Below, piece after piece: positions 1 to 10,936 of a stretch of 64,000 nt of DNA; the first letter of the stretch is position 1, and each line of letters opens with the position of its first letter. The notes beneath the pieces were generated by a model, which was not told the DNA's origin, made no database searches, and saw only the letters and a program-made list of their open reading frames with translations. Origin of the DNA: Phragmites australis. Lineage: Eukaryota > Streptophyta > Magnoliopsida > Poales > Poaceae. The DNA lies in contig NC_084929.1 in assembly GCF_958298935.1 (NCBI RefSeq), forward strand, positions 8,618,001-8,682,000, in the 5' to 3' direction. The translations under genes and the position numbers were made by a program.

Positions 1-65
1 AAGATAAAATTCCTGAAGTCTAATAAGGTACCGAGTTCTTTATTACAGACTGTAGGATAAAAGTT

Positions 66-1750
66 TTAAGATGATGGCTCAAGCCCAAAGTCCATCGCGT
101 CCAAGTAAGTCTTGGCTGGTCTGAGCATCTCCTCCACCTTTAGGGTTGACTCCTCCTCCATCTCTCCTGGGAAATCTTCTTGGAAAACATCAGTGTCAAT
201 TTTTGGGTTCTGCGCCTCCAGTATGGCTAGCACCTGGGCAACAGCTTCCTTTGTGCCCCTCCGACCCTGATTCAAGATGTGCTCGGCCACCTTCCCTTAG
301 AGCCCTTTGTAGTCCTTGGTAAGCTTGGTCGCTCGGGTGGCTTGTTCGGCTGCATTGGCATTCCCTACGGGCTCCACCTGAATTCTAACTACAGTAAGCA
401 CGTCTTGGAACACATCAAGGGTTGCAACAAGCTATTTTCAAGTGGTAGACGTCCAGGCCCCCTCCTGGGTTAGGGCATCATAGGTCTCAAAAAGTTCTTT
501 AGGACACCGCATTCATAACAAGAAGGTGAAAAGGTGGCATGTATGGGTTATCAGGGGCCTACCTTTCGACTAGCCCTTCAGCTCCACGCACATCTTCTCC
601 TTCTCAGCGACCTCCAAGGAGAGTTGGCTACGAATCTCGATGGCCTCCTTATCAAGTTCGGCTACTCGAGTGGTAGCCTGCCAGGTCTCACCATGGAGCT
701 TGTCCAGCCATGACATGAACAACTACAAAACATCAGGTCAGTACCTGTTATTTCATCGACTCAATGGTTGTCTAGCAGGGAAATGCTTAACATAAAAAAT
801 GAGGCGAAGACAACCTCTGGGTCGTGACCACTCGAACCTTGAATGATCTCTCTCCAGATCAAGTCTTCGGGCAGCCTGTATATTGATTTCATGGCTACAC
901 GAGGTGATGGGACCTACACTTCCCGGCTTCGATCAACCGGTGCTAGGGGCTTGGTGGGTTTCCCCCTTCCTCCCTCGGAGAATGTGACGTCCATGATCTA
1001 GAGTGGCTAGGACTTGGGAGCTGTACATGGCGCTCCGAGTGTCCTGCGAGAAAAGAACCTAAACTCGTGCTCCTACATAGGAAAGACGTCCATAGCAACA
1101 ATACATACCTGAGTCGCTTTGCACCCTAAAAGGGTTGAACTGAGACGAGGATGGAGTCTGGTCTCTTTGATGGCTTCTCGGGGCTGGCACCCCTTGTCCC
1201 TACTTCTGGTGTGGGTAGGGTCACAATGCTCGATCAACCCTGGACAACTTTTGCCTTTTCGCAATCCTGATCCGGTGCTCCGAGTGCTAGAGTCGGGGTC
1301 GGATCCATGGTGGTTGCAGTTAGGATCATGTCCTTGGTGGTCGGATCGATGCTGGATCCATGGGAGTTGAAATTGGGACCGGAACCTCGGGGGTTGAGGG
1401 GTCAGACTCTGGTGGTTGCAGCAGAGTCACTAATCGGCGAGCCTTCGCTTGCAAAGAAGTCATTCTCACTGCATCACCGGCTTTAGACTTCATTGCTTCA
1501 TGATTCATGCCAGTCACCACTGTGATTTATGACTACTCAAACAAAAGATGAAATAAGAAAATGAGAAGGCTTATGAGGCTTATCGACAAGGTCCTCACCC
1601 GAGTGTCAGCCTCCATCTCTACGATGGGGATTGGGAGGTTCTGGAAATTAAGCTCGAGGGCTAAGTCGAACAGAAGCTTGGTCTTTTGTGCCACTACCTT
1701 CGGCAGGAGATCTATGGATGAAATATGATTCATAAGAAATAAGCCCACAA
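66..1750 (-). pseudogene. Antisense gene of element C, C-terminal part (gypsy-associated 'transposase_28'-like family)
   Basis: Broken minus-strand coding remnants read from 1750 down to a stop at 66. They include a block at 1533-1748 with LLFDLALELNFQN followed by PIPIVEMEAD, a middle part at 1326-1520, and a C-terminal block at 66-290 ending in KTYLDAMDFGLEPSS. The last block matches in style the acidic C-terminus of the related gene in element B at 10937. The family is the grass protein annotated as putative gypsy-type transposon protein (Pfam PF04195-like), found antisense in the 3' region of Tat elements. Its function is unknown. Stops and shifts separate the pieces, so it is not an intact gene. 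The N-terminal part lies at 18540-19034, beyond the insertion of element B. Confidence 0.6.
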
Positions 1751-2011
1751 CTTCCCTAATAACTACTCAGGATTAGTCGGTACCTGTCTCACCTTCTCGG
1801 GTTGGGTCCTCCGCGGCCATAAACTCCCAAGTGCCAGAAATTCTACACCTCAAAGGGCTCAGGTGGAGCCTTATGAAATCCTTGGTGATGTCATATGCCG
1901 TCAACCCTCACTCCTTCAGTACCGGATCTCGGTAATAAGAGTCTAGCAGATGGCGGTCTCTCTCAGCTCCTTCATCCACACATGCCTTGCAATGGCACAA
2001 GACTATGGTAC

Positions 2012-2016
2012 GGGAG
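2012..2016. repeat. Target-site duplication GGGAG, left copy
   Basis: The five bases immediately before the 5' LTR are GGGAG. The identical five bases follow the 3' LTR at 18522-18526. A 5-bp duplication is the expected footprint of LTR-retrotransposon integrase and fixes the borders of element B. Confidence 0.93.
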
Positions 2017-2623
2017 TGTCGAATATCTAACTATGGGGTATATGCACATAAGGAGTACATCATATACAAATAAGGTATATACGACGCATATTCGGCAGCT
2101 CCAGATATCACAGAACCGAATAAGCGGTACCTGATACGCCCAGAATCAAGGAAGTACATACTGAGAAGGATTAGATTGGTTACCCAAACCGATACGATCT
2201 GTATCCAAAATAGGTATATCTACTTGGACGTCAAGGAAAACAACTCTCTATCGACTACGACTGTATAGGAGTTGGTACCTCACCCGTATATAAGGCGGAA
2301 AGGCTGGGGGGAGAGGAGACAACTAGAACCAGACACGAACAAGGAACTACGAGCAACACAAATGGCAACAACAGAGAAGTTACTCAACGACTTGAACCCT
2401 AGGGTGGATTAGATCTAATCAACTCCTTGTAATACTCTTAGCCACCTTGCCTATACTCGAGATCATCAATACAAGGCAGCAACACTCCCACAGGATGTAG
2501 GGTATTACTCCAATCGGAGACCCAAGCTTGTATACATCATTTTGTCTCTCTTCGTGATTAATCCATACTCTCGAAGGTACCCAATCAATTTACGGACATA
2601 TTATCGAGAACTAATCTTCAACA
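2017..2623 (+). repeat. 5' LTR of element B
   Basis: It begins TGTCGAATATC and ends CTTCAACA, giving the TG...CA ends of an LTR. It aligns along its whole length with 17917-18521. The 607-bp length is close to the ~0.6-kb LTRs of Grande-type elements. It contains a TATA box at 2287-2294. Confidence 0.94.
2287..2295 (+). promoter_or_regulatory. TATA box of the 5' LTR of element B
   Basis: TATATAAGG lies about 335 bases before the LTR end. The same box is kept at the same place in the 3' LTR (18187). It is the likely core promoter for the genomic RNA of the element. Confidence 0.75.
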
Positions 2624-2625
2624 GT

Positions 2626-2643
2626 TGGCGCACCAGGTAGGGG
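2626..2643 (+). other. Primer-binding site of element B
   Basis: TGGCGCACCAGGTAGGGG starts two bases after the LTR. TGGCGC followed by a G-rich stretch is the usual form of the tRNA primer-binding site in Tat elements, and element C has TGGCGCCATCTGTAGGG at the same place. I cannot name the tRNA with certainty. Confidence 0.75.
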
Positions 2644-2669
2644 TCTTCTTCTGTTTTGTAGGATTAATT

Positions 2670-3787
2670 ATGTCTCAGACTCACTCTTGCCTCGGATTTT
2701 CCAACACCGGCTTCTACGATTGCTTCGAGTCGACAGAGGACGTCTTCTAGTCCCCTTCCGTCGACTTGGAAATCATCTTCAGAACAAAGGTTTTCTGTTG
2801 GGACAGTCAAGGTGGACTGACCCACACCGGTACCCTCGAGTCCATACCATTGGATGCGTACCACGAGGTGGGACATCCCGAGTGGGATCCCGCGGAGCCT
2901 AATGTTCTCCACTGCATGGACACCAACAACAATGAGGGTGGTGACGGTGACTCTAACGCTAGCCAGAGCAGCCGAACAAATCGATTCGTGTTTATGGCTA
3001 GAGGCGACGACCCCCCATTGGCTGAACCAATGGCAGTAGATCCAAACGTCGCGGTCGATAACAGCGCAAAAACCCTTAGAGATCCAGCGACAGCAGTCGA
3101 TGCCAACGGTACTAGCGCTGAGTTACTACTCGAAACATCTGCATCTGGAGCCATACGTACACTCGACATGGCCCTCCACCGGCAGACCATGGGAAGGCAG
3201 ATGCCTCCTGGCCTCTCCCGATGACTTCCAGTGGGTGTACCTACCCCACGGCTCAAGGGACAAGCTCCCTCTGAACAATCATCATGAGGCTTCATTGGCT
3301 CAACCACAACCGAGCCTTGGTAGCGACATACTCAGTACTCCAGATGCTAACGTGCAAGGAGCTTATCTGATTCTCAGATCTCTTCCAGAATTGGATCCGG
3401 CGAATCCACTAACTCCTATGGTCAATCAAGTCAAGATCATACTCAATGCGGCTCAGAACCAAGTCGCTCAAGCAAACAATCCCTGCAACTCCAGGCTCCC
3501 CAGTCGGAACTGTCCTGGCTTGAGGAGCCACGGGCGAGAATGCTCTCGAGTAGGGGAATCCCAGATGGAAAGCTTAGGTGGTTGAGCCTAAAAACGATAC
3601 TGTGGGCCAAACTGTAGCTGCCCTATCCATAGGTGCAGGTATCAGGAAGATCTGAGGAACTGTATTCCTCACAACCGCCGTGATCTACGTATAGTGATCA
3701 AAAACCACCATGAGGAACTCTGTGAAGAAGATCGCCGCTACTACGACCGCAGATCTACAGGATGAGATGGTCGATATGACTCTCCCG

Positions 3788-3839
<52 letters not shown>

Positions 3840-4800
3840 CATGGCAGTCCTCCACCATCTCCTCCTGAAGAGTTGGACGGGGGCTGCGAGGCTTTCGTAC
3901 ATGAACTCCAGTCGATTCGGTGGCCCGAGAACTTCAAAGCGAGCCCGATCCAGAAATATGACGGGAAGATCAATCCTAGTGAGTGGCTGCAGAACTACAC
4001 CACCGTAATTCGAGCAGCTGGCGGTGACAATTGAGTAATGGCCAATTATCTGTTAACCGCCCTAGATGGATCCGCAAGGTGCTGGTTGGTAAACTTGGCG
4101 CCCAACTCAATTCTTTCATGGGCAGAACTCAAGGCTCAGTTCATAGCCAACTTTAAGGGCACATTCGAGGAGCCAAGAACGGAGAACGACCTCCACCAGC
4201 TGCACCAAGGCGACAACGAATCTCTTTGAGATTTCATCCGCAGGTTCAACGACAAGCGTAACATGATCCTGGACATCTGAGATGAATCGGTAATTATCGC
4301 CTTCAAACGAGGTGTTCAGGACACTGACTTGCGTGGATAGATGGCTACTTGGAAGATCCGCATGGTCAAAGAGCTTTTCGAGTTGGCCGACGAAACAAGT
4401 GGAAGCACATGTATGCCCTAAAAACCTCCAATCTAGCAAGGACAGACCCGAGTCCTCGAAGAACAGAGGAAAAAGGAAGAAGCCTGGTGACAAGCACAGG
4501 GGTCCCGATACGACTATAGCTACGGTCGATAGGAACAAATTGCGCAACACTGAGAACAACAAAGACCTCAGACGAGGTGGTGGAAAGTGGTGCCCCATCC
4601 ATCAGAGCAACCAACACGACTTTGACGAGTGCTTTGTCTTCAAGAGGAAACTTGATGAGAAGATTAAGGAAAATGCTGAGCGTGGAAGTAAGTAGGTTAA
4701 TCCTAATGTTGAGGGTTCCGAGCCTCAGTTCCACGAGGCTGATCACAGCTTGGCGCACATCTTCGGAGGACCCACCATGTATGAGTCCAAGAAATAGTAC
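2670..4800 (+). pseudogene. gag: gag polyprotein of element B, degenerate
   Basis: Coding starts at ATG 2670 (MSQTHS...), which lines up with the gag starts of elements C and D through the shared motif GF(S)N..FYD.F. The frame meets a TAG at 2748. The core gag domain is at about 3880-4370: SIRWPENFKASPIQKYDG, then LQNYTTVIRAAGG and ANYLLTALDGSARCWL, as in PF03732. A cysteine/histidine block KWCPIHQSNQHDFDECF at 4585-4635 matches the nucleic-acid-binding end of Tat gag proteins. Gag would form the virus-like particle that packages the RNA. At least three stops lie in the core, and an (AG)24 array at 3791 shifts the frame, so no full protein can be made. Confidence 0.85.
3791..3838 (+). repeat. 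(AG)24 microsatellite inside gag
   Basis: Forty-eight bases of perfect AG repeat lie in the arginine/glutamate-rich part of gag. The gag frame upstream (YYDRRSTG) and the gag frame downstream (RHGSPPSPPEELDGG) differ in phase, so the array has changed length and shifted the frame. Confidence 0.95.
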
Positions 4801-4869
4801 AAGATGGTCGAGTGAGAAGTTAACCTGGCCCTAACTAGGCCTACTCGGTATCTCAAGTGGTCGGAATAG

Positions 4870-5360
4870 ATGATCACCTTTGATCAAACCGACCATCCGG
4901 CTACGGTACCACATGCTAGTCGATATCCCGTCGTAGTTCAGCCGACCATACTCAACATCAAAGTTTCCAGAACTCTGGTCGATGGAGGCAGTTCACTCAA
5001 CCTCATTTTCTCCAAAACCTTGGACAAGATGGGAATCCAGAGGTCAGAGCATAAATCTAGAGTCGTGCCTTTCCACAGCATAATTCCTAACTCATCGACC
5101 ATGCCTCTCAGCCATATAGTGCTGCCGGTCACATTTGGCATGCCTGACAACTTCCGCACAGAAAAGCTGACCTTTGATGTATTGGATTTTGAGATGGCGT
5201 CAATGTGATTCTAGGCCGCCCAATGTGGGGCAAGTTCATGGTGGTGGTTCACTATGCCTACCAAGCTCTTAAGATCCCGGGTCCCAACGGGGCCATTACG
5301 GTAAAGGAGATCAGCGTGCAGCAGTCAGATGAGACAAGCAAAACATGGATATGGTCAAAC
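4870..5360 (+). pseudogene. pol: Aspartic protease domain of element B
   Basis: The frame from 4870 reads MITFDQTDHP, then VSRTLVDGGSSLNLIF at 4960-5010. DGGSS is the Tat form of the retroviral-type protease active site D-(S/T/G)-G. A stop follows at 5206 (SM then TGA), and the frame resumes as VILGRPMWGKFMVVVHYAYQ. This domain would cut the gag-pol polyprotein. It is continuous with the RT region downstream apart from shifts and stops. Confidence 0.8.
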
Positions 5361-5739
5361 ACTTCAGTCGAGTGGCCATCGCTCCTAAGGACGCAAGTTC
5401 TAAGCATCAAAGGCAGCAAGGTGTTGTCGAGGCCAAAGACTCCAGGCTCGCAAGTCTTGCTGGTGCTACCAAATCTGATGACGCCAAAGGTAAGACCCAC
5501 GACGGCGTCGGTAAAAAAAGACCGATGGTTGTGTCAAGGTAGTGCCCCTCGACCCGTTTGAACCATCCAAGATGGTTAAGGTTGGGGCCAACCTCGACCC
5601 CAAATAGGAACTCGAGCTCGTCACCTTCCTCCTGGCAAACCAAGTCGTGTTCGCATGGAAACCGTCCGATATTCCTGGGGTCCCCAGGGAGGTGATCGAC
5701 CAAAGACTGGTTGTCAAACCCGATGCCAAACCTGCGGTG

Positions 5740-6900
5740 TAGAAGCAGCAAAGATTTGTAGAAGATAGGAAGTGGGCCATACATGAGGAGGTCGATAAGT
5801 TCCTGAAGGTGGGCTTCATTCGAGAAGTGCGTCATCCTATATGGCTTGCGAATCCCATCCTCGTCAAGAAGGCCAATGACAGATGGAGAATGTGCGTCGA
5901 CTTCACCGACCTCAACAAGGCTTGCCCCAAGGATCCTTTTTCTCTCCCACGCATCGATCAGATCGTTGACACTACGACAGGCCGCAAATTGTTATGTTTT
6001 CTAGATGCATATTCGAGGTATCACCAAATTAGCATGGGATTAGAGGATGAGGAGAAAACTACTTTTACTACTCCTTTTGGTGTATTTTGTTATGTAAAGA
6101 TGCCTTTCGGTCTAAAAAATGTTGGTGCTATGTATCAAAGGTGCGTTCTCCACGGCTCAAAGGACTTTTAAGCCCAAAAAGGACCTCAAACTGTCTGCAA
6201 CCCCAAATCAGGCGCAATCTAGAAGCGTACGTCGATGATGTTGTAGTCAAATCGAGAACCGGAAGCGCATTGGTTGACAATCTCAAAGAAACGTTCGACA
6301 ACCTCAGGAAGTATCGCATAATGCTCAACACCAAAAAATGCATATTTGGCGTGCCGTCCGGCAAGCTTCTCGGCTTCCTTATGTCAAGTTGAGGCATTGA
6401 GGCCAACCCGTGCAAAATTGAGGCTCTCGACCAGATGCAGTCACCTCGAATGCTGAAAGAGGTCCAGAAATTGACATGTTGCATTGTTGTTCTCAGTTGA
6501 TTCATTTCCCAGATGGGCGAGCGAGGGATGTCTTTCTTCAAGTTGTTGAAGAAACAAGATTGGTTCGAGTGGACAGAAGCGGAGTGCGCCTTCCGAGACT
6601 TAAAAAGGTACTTATCGTCTCCATTAATCCTTACACCTCCTAAGGAAAAAGAGGAGCTCTTTTTGTATATTGCAGCTACCCCACAAGTTGTAAGCACGGT
6701 ACTGGTGGTCGAACGGGAATGTCCTAAGAGAAAGTCCAAGCTCCAGAAACCTGTTTACTACGTGAGCGAGGTTCTACACGATGTTAAGCTACGACACCCG
6801 CAACTACAAAAGCTAATATATGCAGTCTTGATGTCTTCCCAGAAATTACGCACTACTTTCAAGTGCATAGGATCACCGTCACGACGACACACCCGCTGAA
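5740..6900 (+). pseudogene. pol: Reverse transcriptase domain of element B
   Basis: The RT starts near 5750 with KWAIHEEVDKFLKVGFIREV. MCVDFTDLNKACPKDPFSLP at 5890-5950 and CFLDAYSRYHQISM at 5997-6038 are characteristic of gypsy RT. After a frame change, AYVDDVVVKSRTGSALVDN at 6226-6282 contains the catalytic YVDD. The connection and thumb part, FKLLKKQDWFEWTEAEC and VYYVSEVLHDVKLRHPQLQK, runs to about 6850. The enzyme would copy element RNA into DNA. Separate frames at 5809-6171, 6087-6392 and 6513-6899 show at least two shifts plus stops. Confidence 0.9.
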
Positions 6901-7059
6901 GAATGTAATACTCAATCAGGAAGTTACTGGACGAATCGCGTAATGGGCGATGGAACTAGCATCGTAAGCTACGCACCACGCACAAGCGTGAAATCCGAAG
7001 TGTTAGCGGACTTCATCGCCAAATGGACAAGCGTTGATGAAGCACGGCCAAACATGGTC

Positions 7060-7670
7060 CAAGATCACTAGACACTCTTCTTTGATGGATCGCTCATGCT
7101 CCAGGGTGCGGGGGTTGGTATTATACTCAAATCTCCAATGGGCGACGAACTCAGGAACATTATTCAATTAAATTTTAAAGCCTCTAACAATGTTGCAGAA
7201 TATGAAGGACTGGTAAACGGGCTCTGCATAGCTACATTGCTTGGAATTAAATGATTTCTTGTGAAAGGGGACTCACAGCTAGTCATGAACCAAGTTCAAA
7301 AGGAGTACTAGTGCTCAGATGACAACATGGTGGCTTATTTACTCGAGGTACGAAAGCTTGAGCAAAAGTTCGAAGGGCTAGAAGTGACGCACATCAAAAG
7401 GAGTGATAACTCCGGTGCGGATGAACTTGCTAGACTTGCTTCTTCTCGAGCACCGGTACCCATAGGAGTCTTCATTGAGAAACTGGTTAAACCATCTATC
7501 CCGACGGTTCGACGAACAGATGCTGCCCAACCTGACCAACAGTCTGGCCAGGTCAGCGTGGAAGAACCCGCAGACACAGATGCTGCACTACTCGAACGCC
7601 ACCCGACTTGGATGACTCTGTACCAAGCCTATCTCGAGGGTCGTGACATCCCTGATGATGATTGTTCATA
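7060..7670 (+). pseudogene. pol: RNase H domain of element B
   Basis: LFFDGSLMLQGAGVGIIL at 7078-7130 carries the first catalytic Asp, AEYEGL at 7197-7214 the Glu, VKGDSQLVMNQV at 7261-7296 the second Asp, and ADELARLASSR at 7423-7455 the last Asp region. This order is standard for gypsy RNase H. Stops interrupt at about 7068, 7252 and 7309. The linker toward integrase, with IGVFIEKLVKPSI, ends near 7670. Confidence 0.88.
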
Positions 7671-8878
7671 AATCCAGGGTCTGTAGAGAAAATTGTTCAT
7701 AAATCCAAGCTCTACGTTTTGCTAAACGGCAAGCTTTACCGAAAGGGGAGTAACGAAATCTTGATGAAGTGCATCACTCAGGAAGAGGGCAGTAAAATAC
7801 TGCTCGATATCCATGGAGGCATGTGTGGTAATCATGCGTCTTCTCGCACCTTGGTCGAAAAAGTTTTTCACCAGGGATTTAATTGGCAGACTGTCCTCCA
7901 GGATGTTTCCTAGCGGGTCAAAAAGTGTGAGAGCTGCCAATTTCTCGGAAGGTAGACCACTCAACCAACCCAAGCTCTGTAGATAATTCCTTTTTCTTGG
8001 CCTTTCTCTGTCTAGCACTTGGATATCCTGGGACCATTCCCAAGGGCCCGAGGCGGTTACAAGTTCCTATTTGTGGCTATCGACACGTTCATCAAGTGGA
8101 TAGAGGCCGAACCCGTAGGAAAGATAACTGTAGAAGGGGCCAAGAAGTACATGAGGAGTATAATTACTCGATTCGGCATTCCGCATCGGATAACTACGGA
8201 TAACGGTAGCCAGTTTAGAAGCAAGACCTTTATTGCATTCTACAAAGAATTTGGTATCAAAACTCATTTCGCCTCAGTAGCTCACCCACAGAGTAACTCG
8301 TTTCGCCTTAGTAGCTAACTCGTTTCGCCTCAGTGCTAATGGAATAGTTTTACAGGGCATCAAAACTCAGGTCTTCGACAGGCTAAAAGCCTACTCAAAA
8401 TGCTGGGTGAAAGAACTTCCCTTAGTACTATGTCATTCCTACTTTGACCAATAGAGCCACTGGTGAAACTCTGTTCTTCTTGATTTATGGAGCGGAAGTG
8501 ATGCTCCCGACCGAGTTGCAGTTCGGATCACCTCGAGTGGAAAGTTACTCCGAAGAAGGGCAAGAGCAACTACGAGCAGATGACATAAATTTACTCGAGG
8601 AGTACCGAGATCGAGCATCTATTCGAGTGGCTAAGTATTAGCAGGCGTTGTGTAGATATCAAAACCAGAGAATTCAACCCAAAGAACTCGCTGTTGGGGA
8701 CCTCGTCCTACGAAAGGTGCAGAAACAGGCGTGACGCCACAAGTTATCACCTAAGTGGGAAGGACACTACATAGTAGTTGAAGTCACAAGACCTGGGTCA
8801 GTACAGCTATCTACTCCGAACGGCGAGGTACTTGAGAACTCGTGGAACATCGACCAACTCCGAAAGTTTTATTCATAG
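7670..8878 (+). pseudogene. pol: Integrase domain of element B
   Basis: A zinc-binding HHCC region is seen as GNHASSRTLVEKVFHQG and then KKCESCQF at 7830-7945. The catalytic core reads MDILGPFPRARGGYKFLFVA (first Asp) and ITTDNGSQF (second Asp) up to FASVAHPQSN at 8267-8300. Here the expected NGQ-x-E segment with the catalytic Glu is replaced by three copies of a 22-bp sequence. The frame resumes with QGIKTQVFDRLK, then TGETLFFLIYGAEVMLPTE, and ends with WNIDQLRKFYS and TAG at 8876-8878. Integrase would insert the cDNA into the genome. This copy is inactive. Confidence 0.88.
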
Positions 8879-9054
8879 AAAAGGTAGATTACAGGTAAGT
8901 CGATTACATTTGATCTAGTTAACTACTTGATTACATAATATTTCCCTTTTTCTTTAATCCGTGTGGCTAGTGCGAAATTAGCAGAAAGGATCCACCTATC
9001 TTTGGCAAATAGTAAAGATCCACCACCTCTGAAAGTTTGGAAGCGTATGGACCC
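8879..9054 (+). other. Spacer between pol and antisense gene of element B
   Basis: The stretch follows the pol stop. It is AT-rich and noncoding as far as I can see. It separates convergent genes: pol on the plus strand and the antisense gene whose stop is at 9055. Confidence 0.5.
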
Positions 9055-9603
9055 TCATTCACCCTTGAACGACTCGAGGAACCTTTTATACTCCTCCCTC
9101 GGGCGGCAGTTGATCACCCTAGGAATCAGCCACCAACCAGCATAAGGGCCAGGAAAAGTGGCTGAGGCGAAGGCCCTACTGGAGCTGCTGACTGGCACCG
9201 GTGATGCCGAGTGGTCTTCTTCCTGGCACGAAGGTGATCTAGCGGTTCTCGATGGAGAAGGAGACCATGCCTCCTTTGTTGGTGATGACACGGGGGCTCC
9301 ACCACCGAAGACCTCAATGGAGGCTTGGTCGATGATTCGGTCGGGATCACCACCATCCTCATTCCACTCTGGTGCAGAGTGTTGTGCCGAAACATAGGTC
9401 TTGATGTAACGGTAAACGCGCTGAGTGAGGAGGCGGTGATGATATACGGTGGATGCTTCTTCCCTCTCCTTCTGAGGCCGGCTACTCGAGTCCTCATCAT
9501 CGGAGGACGTGATGATAATGACCTCAGGAAGTATCACGGCGAGAGGCCTAGGAGAGGGGACTTCTTGGATTGGCTCAAGAGGCGGAGATGGAGTGGAGGC
9601 CAT
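9055..9603 (-). CDS. Antisense gene 1 of element B, acidic/serine-rich protein
   Basis: This is an open minus-strand frame with no stops, starting at the ATG at 9601-9603 (MASTPSPPLEPIQ, 182 residues). An upstream in-frame ATG at 9669 would add 22 residues. I prefer the inner start because the same type of gene in element D also begins shortly before an acidic stretch. Visible features are VIIITSSDDEDSSS near the N-terminus, a charged middle with VYRYIKTYVSAQ, and a serine/proline-rich part followed by WWLIPRVINCRPREEYKRFL near the end. Position and orientation match the antisense 'gene 23' described for Grande; that equivalence is inferred. A TATA-like TAAATAG lies upstream at 9687-9693. Function unknown. 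Confidence 0.6.
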   Translation of the reverse strand: MASTPSPPLEPIQEVPSPRPLAVILPEVIIITSSDDEDSSSRPQKEREEASTVYHHRLLTQRVYRYIKTYVSAQHSAPEWNEDGGDPDRIIDQASIEVFGGGAPVSSPTKEAWSPSPSRTARSPSCQEEDHSASPVPVSSSSRAFASATFPGPYAGWWLIPRVINCRPREEYKRFLESFKGE

Positions 9604-9686
9604 GGCTTCAAGCTCTAAGAGTCTTAGGAGGCAATAGGCAAAGGAAACAAAGAAGGAGACGACGGACAAACGTCTTTGAGTCCCCT

Positions 9687-9693
9687 CTATTTA
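9687..9693 (-). promoter_or_regulatory. TATA-like box of antisense gene 1
   Basis: On the minus strand the sequence reads TAAATAG about 85 bases before the ATG at 9603. It sits inside the retrotransposon but faces opposite to gag-pol. It is only moderately TATA-like. Confidence 0.4.
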
Positions 9694-9984
9694 CAGCGGG
9701 GGAAATGAGTTGTACTGTGTAAATGTAGCTGTCAAGATCCTAAATGATGGCATCGCCTCGGGTGCGTAGCACATTTGGTGAAAGTCATGATGGCTTTATG
9801 GCTTGTCTCGCCTCTACAAAGAGGGATGGGTGGCCATTATGATGCGTCAGATCAATATTGCGATGAAAACGAGTACAAATGGGAGTGGGATCTTTTAATG
9901 CCCACTTGCCTGGTGGTTCGAGTTCACTTGATAATCATATTGCAGTCAAAACCATAACGCTCGGGGGCTTGCACTCTCAAGTAT

Positions 9985-10262
9985 TCAGTCAAGAACGAGC
10001 CTCACTCTTCGACTGACTACGTGGTTGAGCACATGGTCGAGAATGAGCCTTACTCTTTGGCCGACTCTGTGGTCGAGTACATGGTCGAGAACGAGCCTTA
10101 CTCTTTGGCCAGCTCTGTGGTCGAGTACATGGTCAAGAACGAGCCTTACTCTTCGACCGACTCCGTGGCCGAGTACATGGTCGAGAATGAGCCTTACTCT
10201 TCGACCAACTCAGTCATCGAGTACATGGTTGAGAACGAGATTCGGTCGAGTATAGAGTTCTG
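9985..10262 (+). repeat. 48-bp tandem array (about 5.5 units) in element B
   Basis: The unit GTGGTCGAGTACATGGTCGA... is 48 bases long and is repeated five to six times with scattered substitutions. Because 48 is a multiple of three, two plus-strand frames stay open through the array; one repeats a 16-residue unit of the form VVEYMVENEPYSLADS. An array of tandem repeats after pol is described for Grande-type elements. Coding use is unlikely but not excluded. Confidence 0.92.
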
Positions 10263-10936
10263 AGCTATAACACTGCTCTCCTATCGATGGTACAGGTATG
10301 TCCTTTTCTACTCTCTGATCGAGTAATTTCTTCCTCGACCGTAGAGTCAGGGGCTACATCATAATATCATATTTCTTTTATATGTTTTGCAAAATTTTAT
10401 TTGGCTCTGCGTTGATCACGATAAATAGAACCAAGGGAGGTATGTGTTGGGTCGATGACGGATAACTATACCTCTGGAGGCATAACATCACAAAGATTGT
10501 CAGACATCTCACGTCTAACGGCCAAAAGGGTTCTGAAGTCCAAGTCTGCCTCGCGTGTGCTCTCTATTGAGTTCATGTTTGTATGCTAATCGAATGCACA
10601 AATTGATAAAAGTTCACAAAAAAATTGATATGCTCTTTCTTTTTCTAGCTCTGTATTAGTCTTTTCCTCACTATTACGGTCTTCTCGAGTACTCGAGGGC
10701 CGCACATCTAATGGCTTATCTAGTTAAGATTTCAGGTGTTAACAGATGCGTAATCATATGGTCTTGAGAACGATGACAACATGTATCTATCAGTTATTGC
10801 ATCTACTTATGCTAATCCTATTTCATTGACAAGGGAATAGCAGATAAAAGCATAATAGACTGGCAAAGTGTATTATTGTTGCGCGCATTCTCAGATCACA
10901 AAATATGTTTTACAAGTGTCAGAGCAGAATGGACCA
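10263..10936. other. Noncoding part of element B between the array and antisense gene 2
   Basis: I see no open coding block. The sequence still has the CTCGAG/TCGAC-rich style of the element and probably holds the 3' end of antisense gene 2, whose stop is at 10937. Confidence 0.5.

Larger units (their letters stand above)
1..2016 (+). mobile_element. 3' internal part of Tat-type gypsy element C (left piece)
   Basis: This stretch is the downstream internal region of an LTR retrotransposon that begins outside the window. It carries the distal part of an antisense gene. The sequence stops at GGGAG (2012-2016), where element B inserted, and resumes after the second GGGAG copy at 18522. The right piece there contains the start of the same antisense gene, the polypurine-tract region and an LTR, so the two pieces were once contiguous. 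Orientation (retroelement sense = plus) is inferred from the LTR and primer-binding site at 19461-20051. Confidence 0.8.

Noticed and set aside
2016..8880. Possible endogenous viral (pararetrovirus) origin
   Set aside because: Integrase, LTRs, target duplications and a polypurine tract are present; it is a plain gypsy retrotransposon without viral movement or coat genes.
9985..10262. CRISPR-like regular repeats
   Set aside because: The repeats are head to tail without unique spacers and lie inside a plant retrotransposon; this is a minisatellite.
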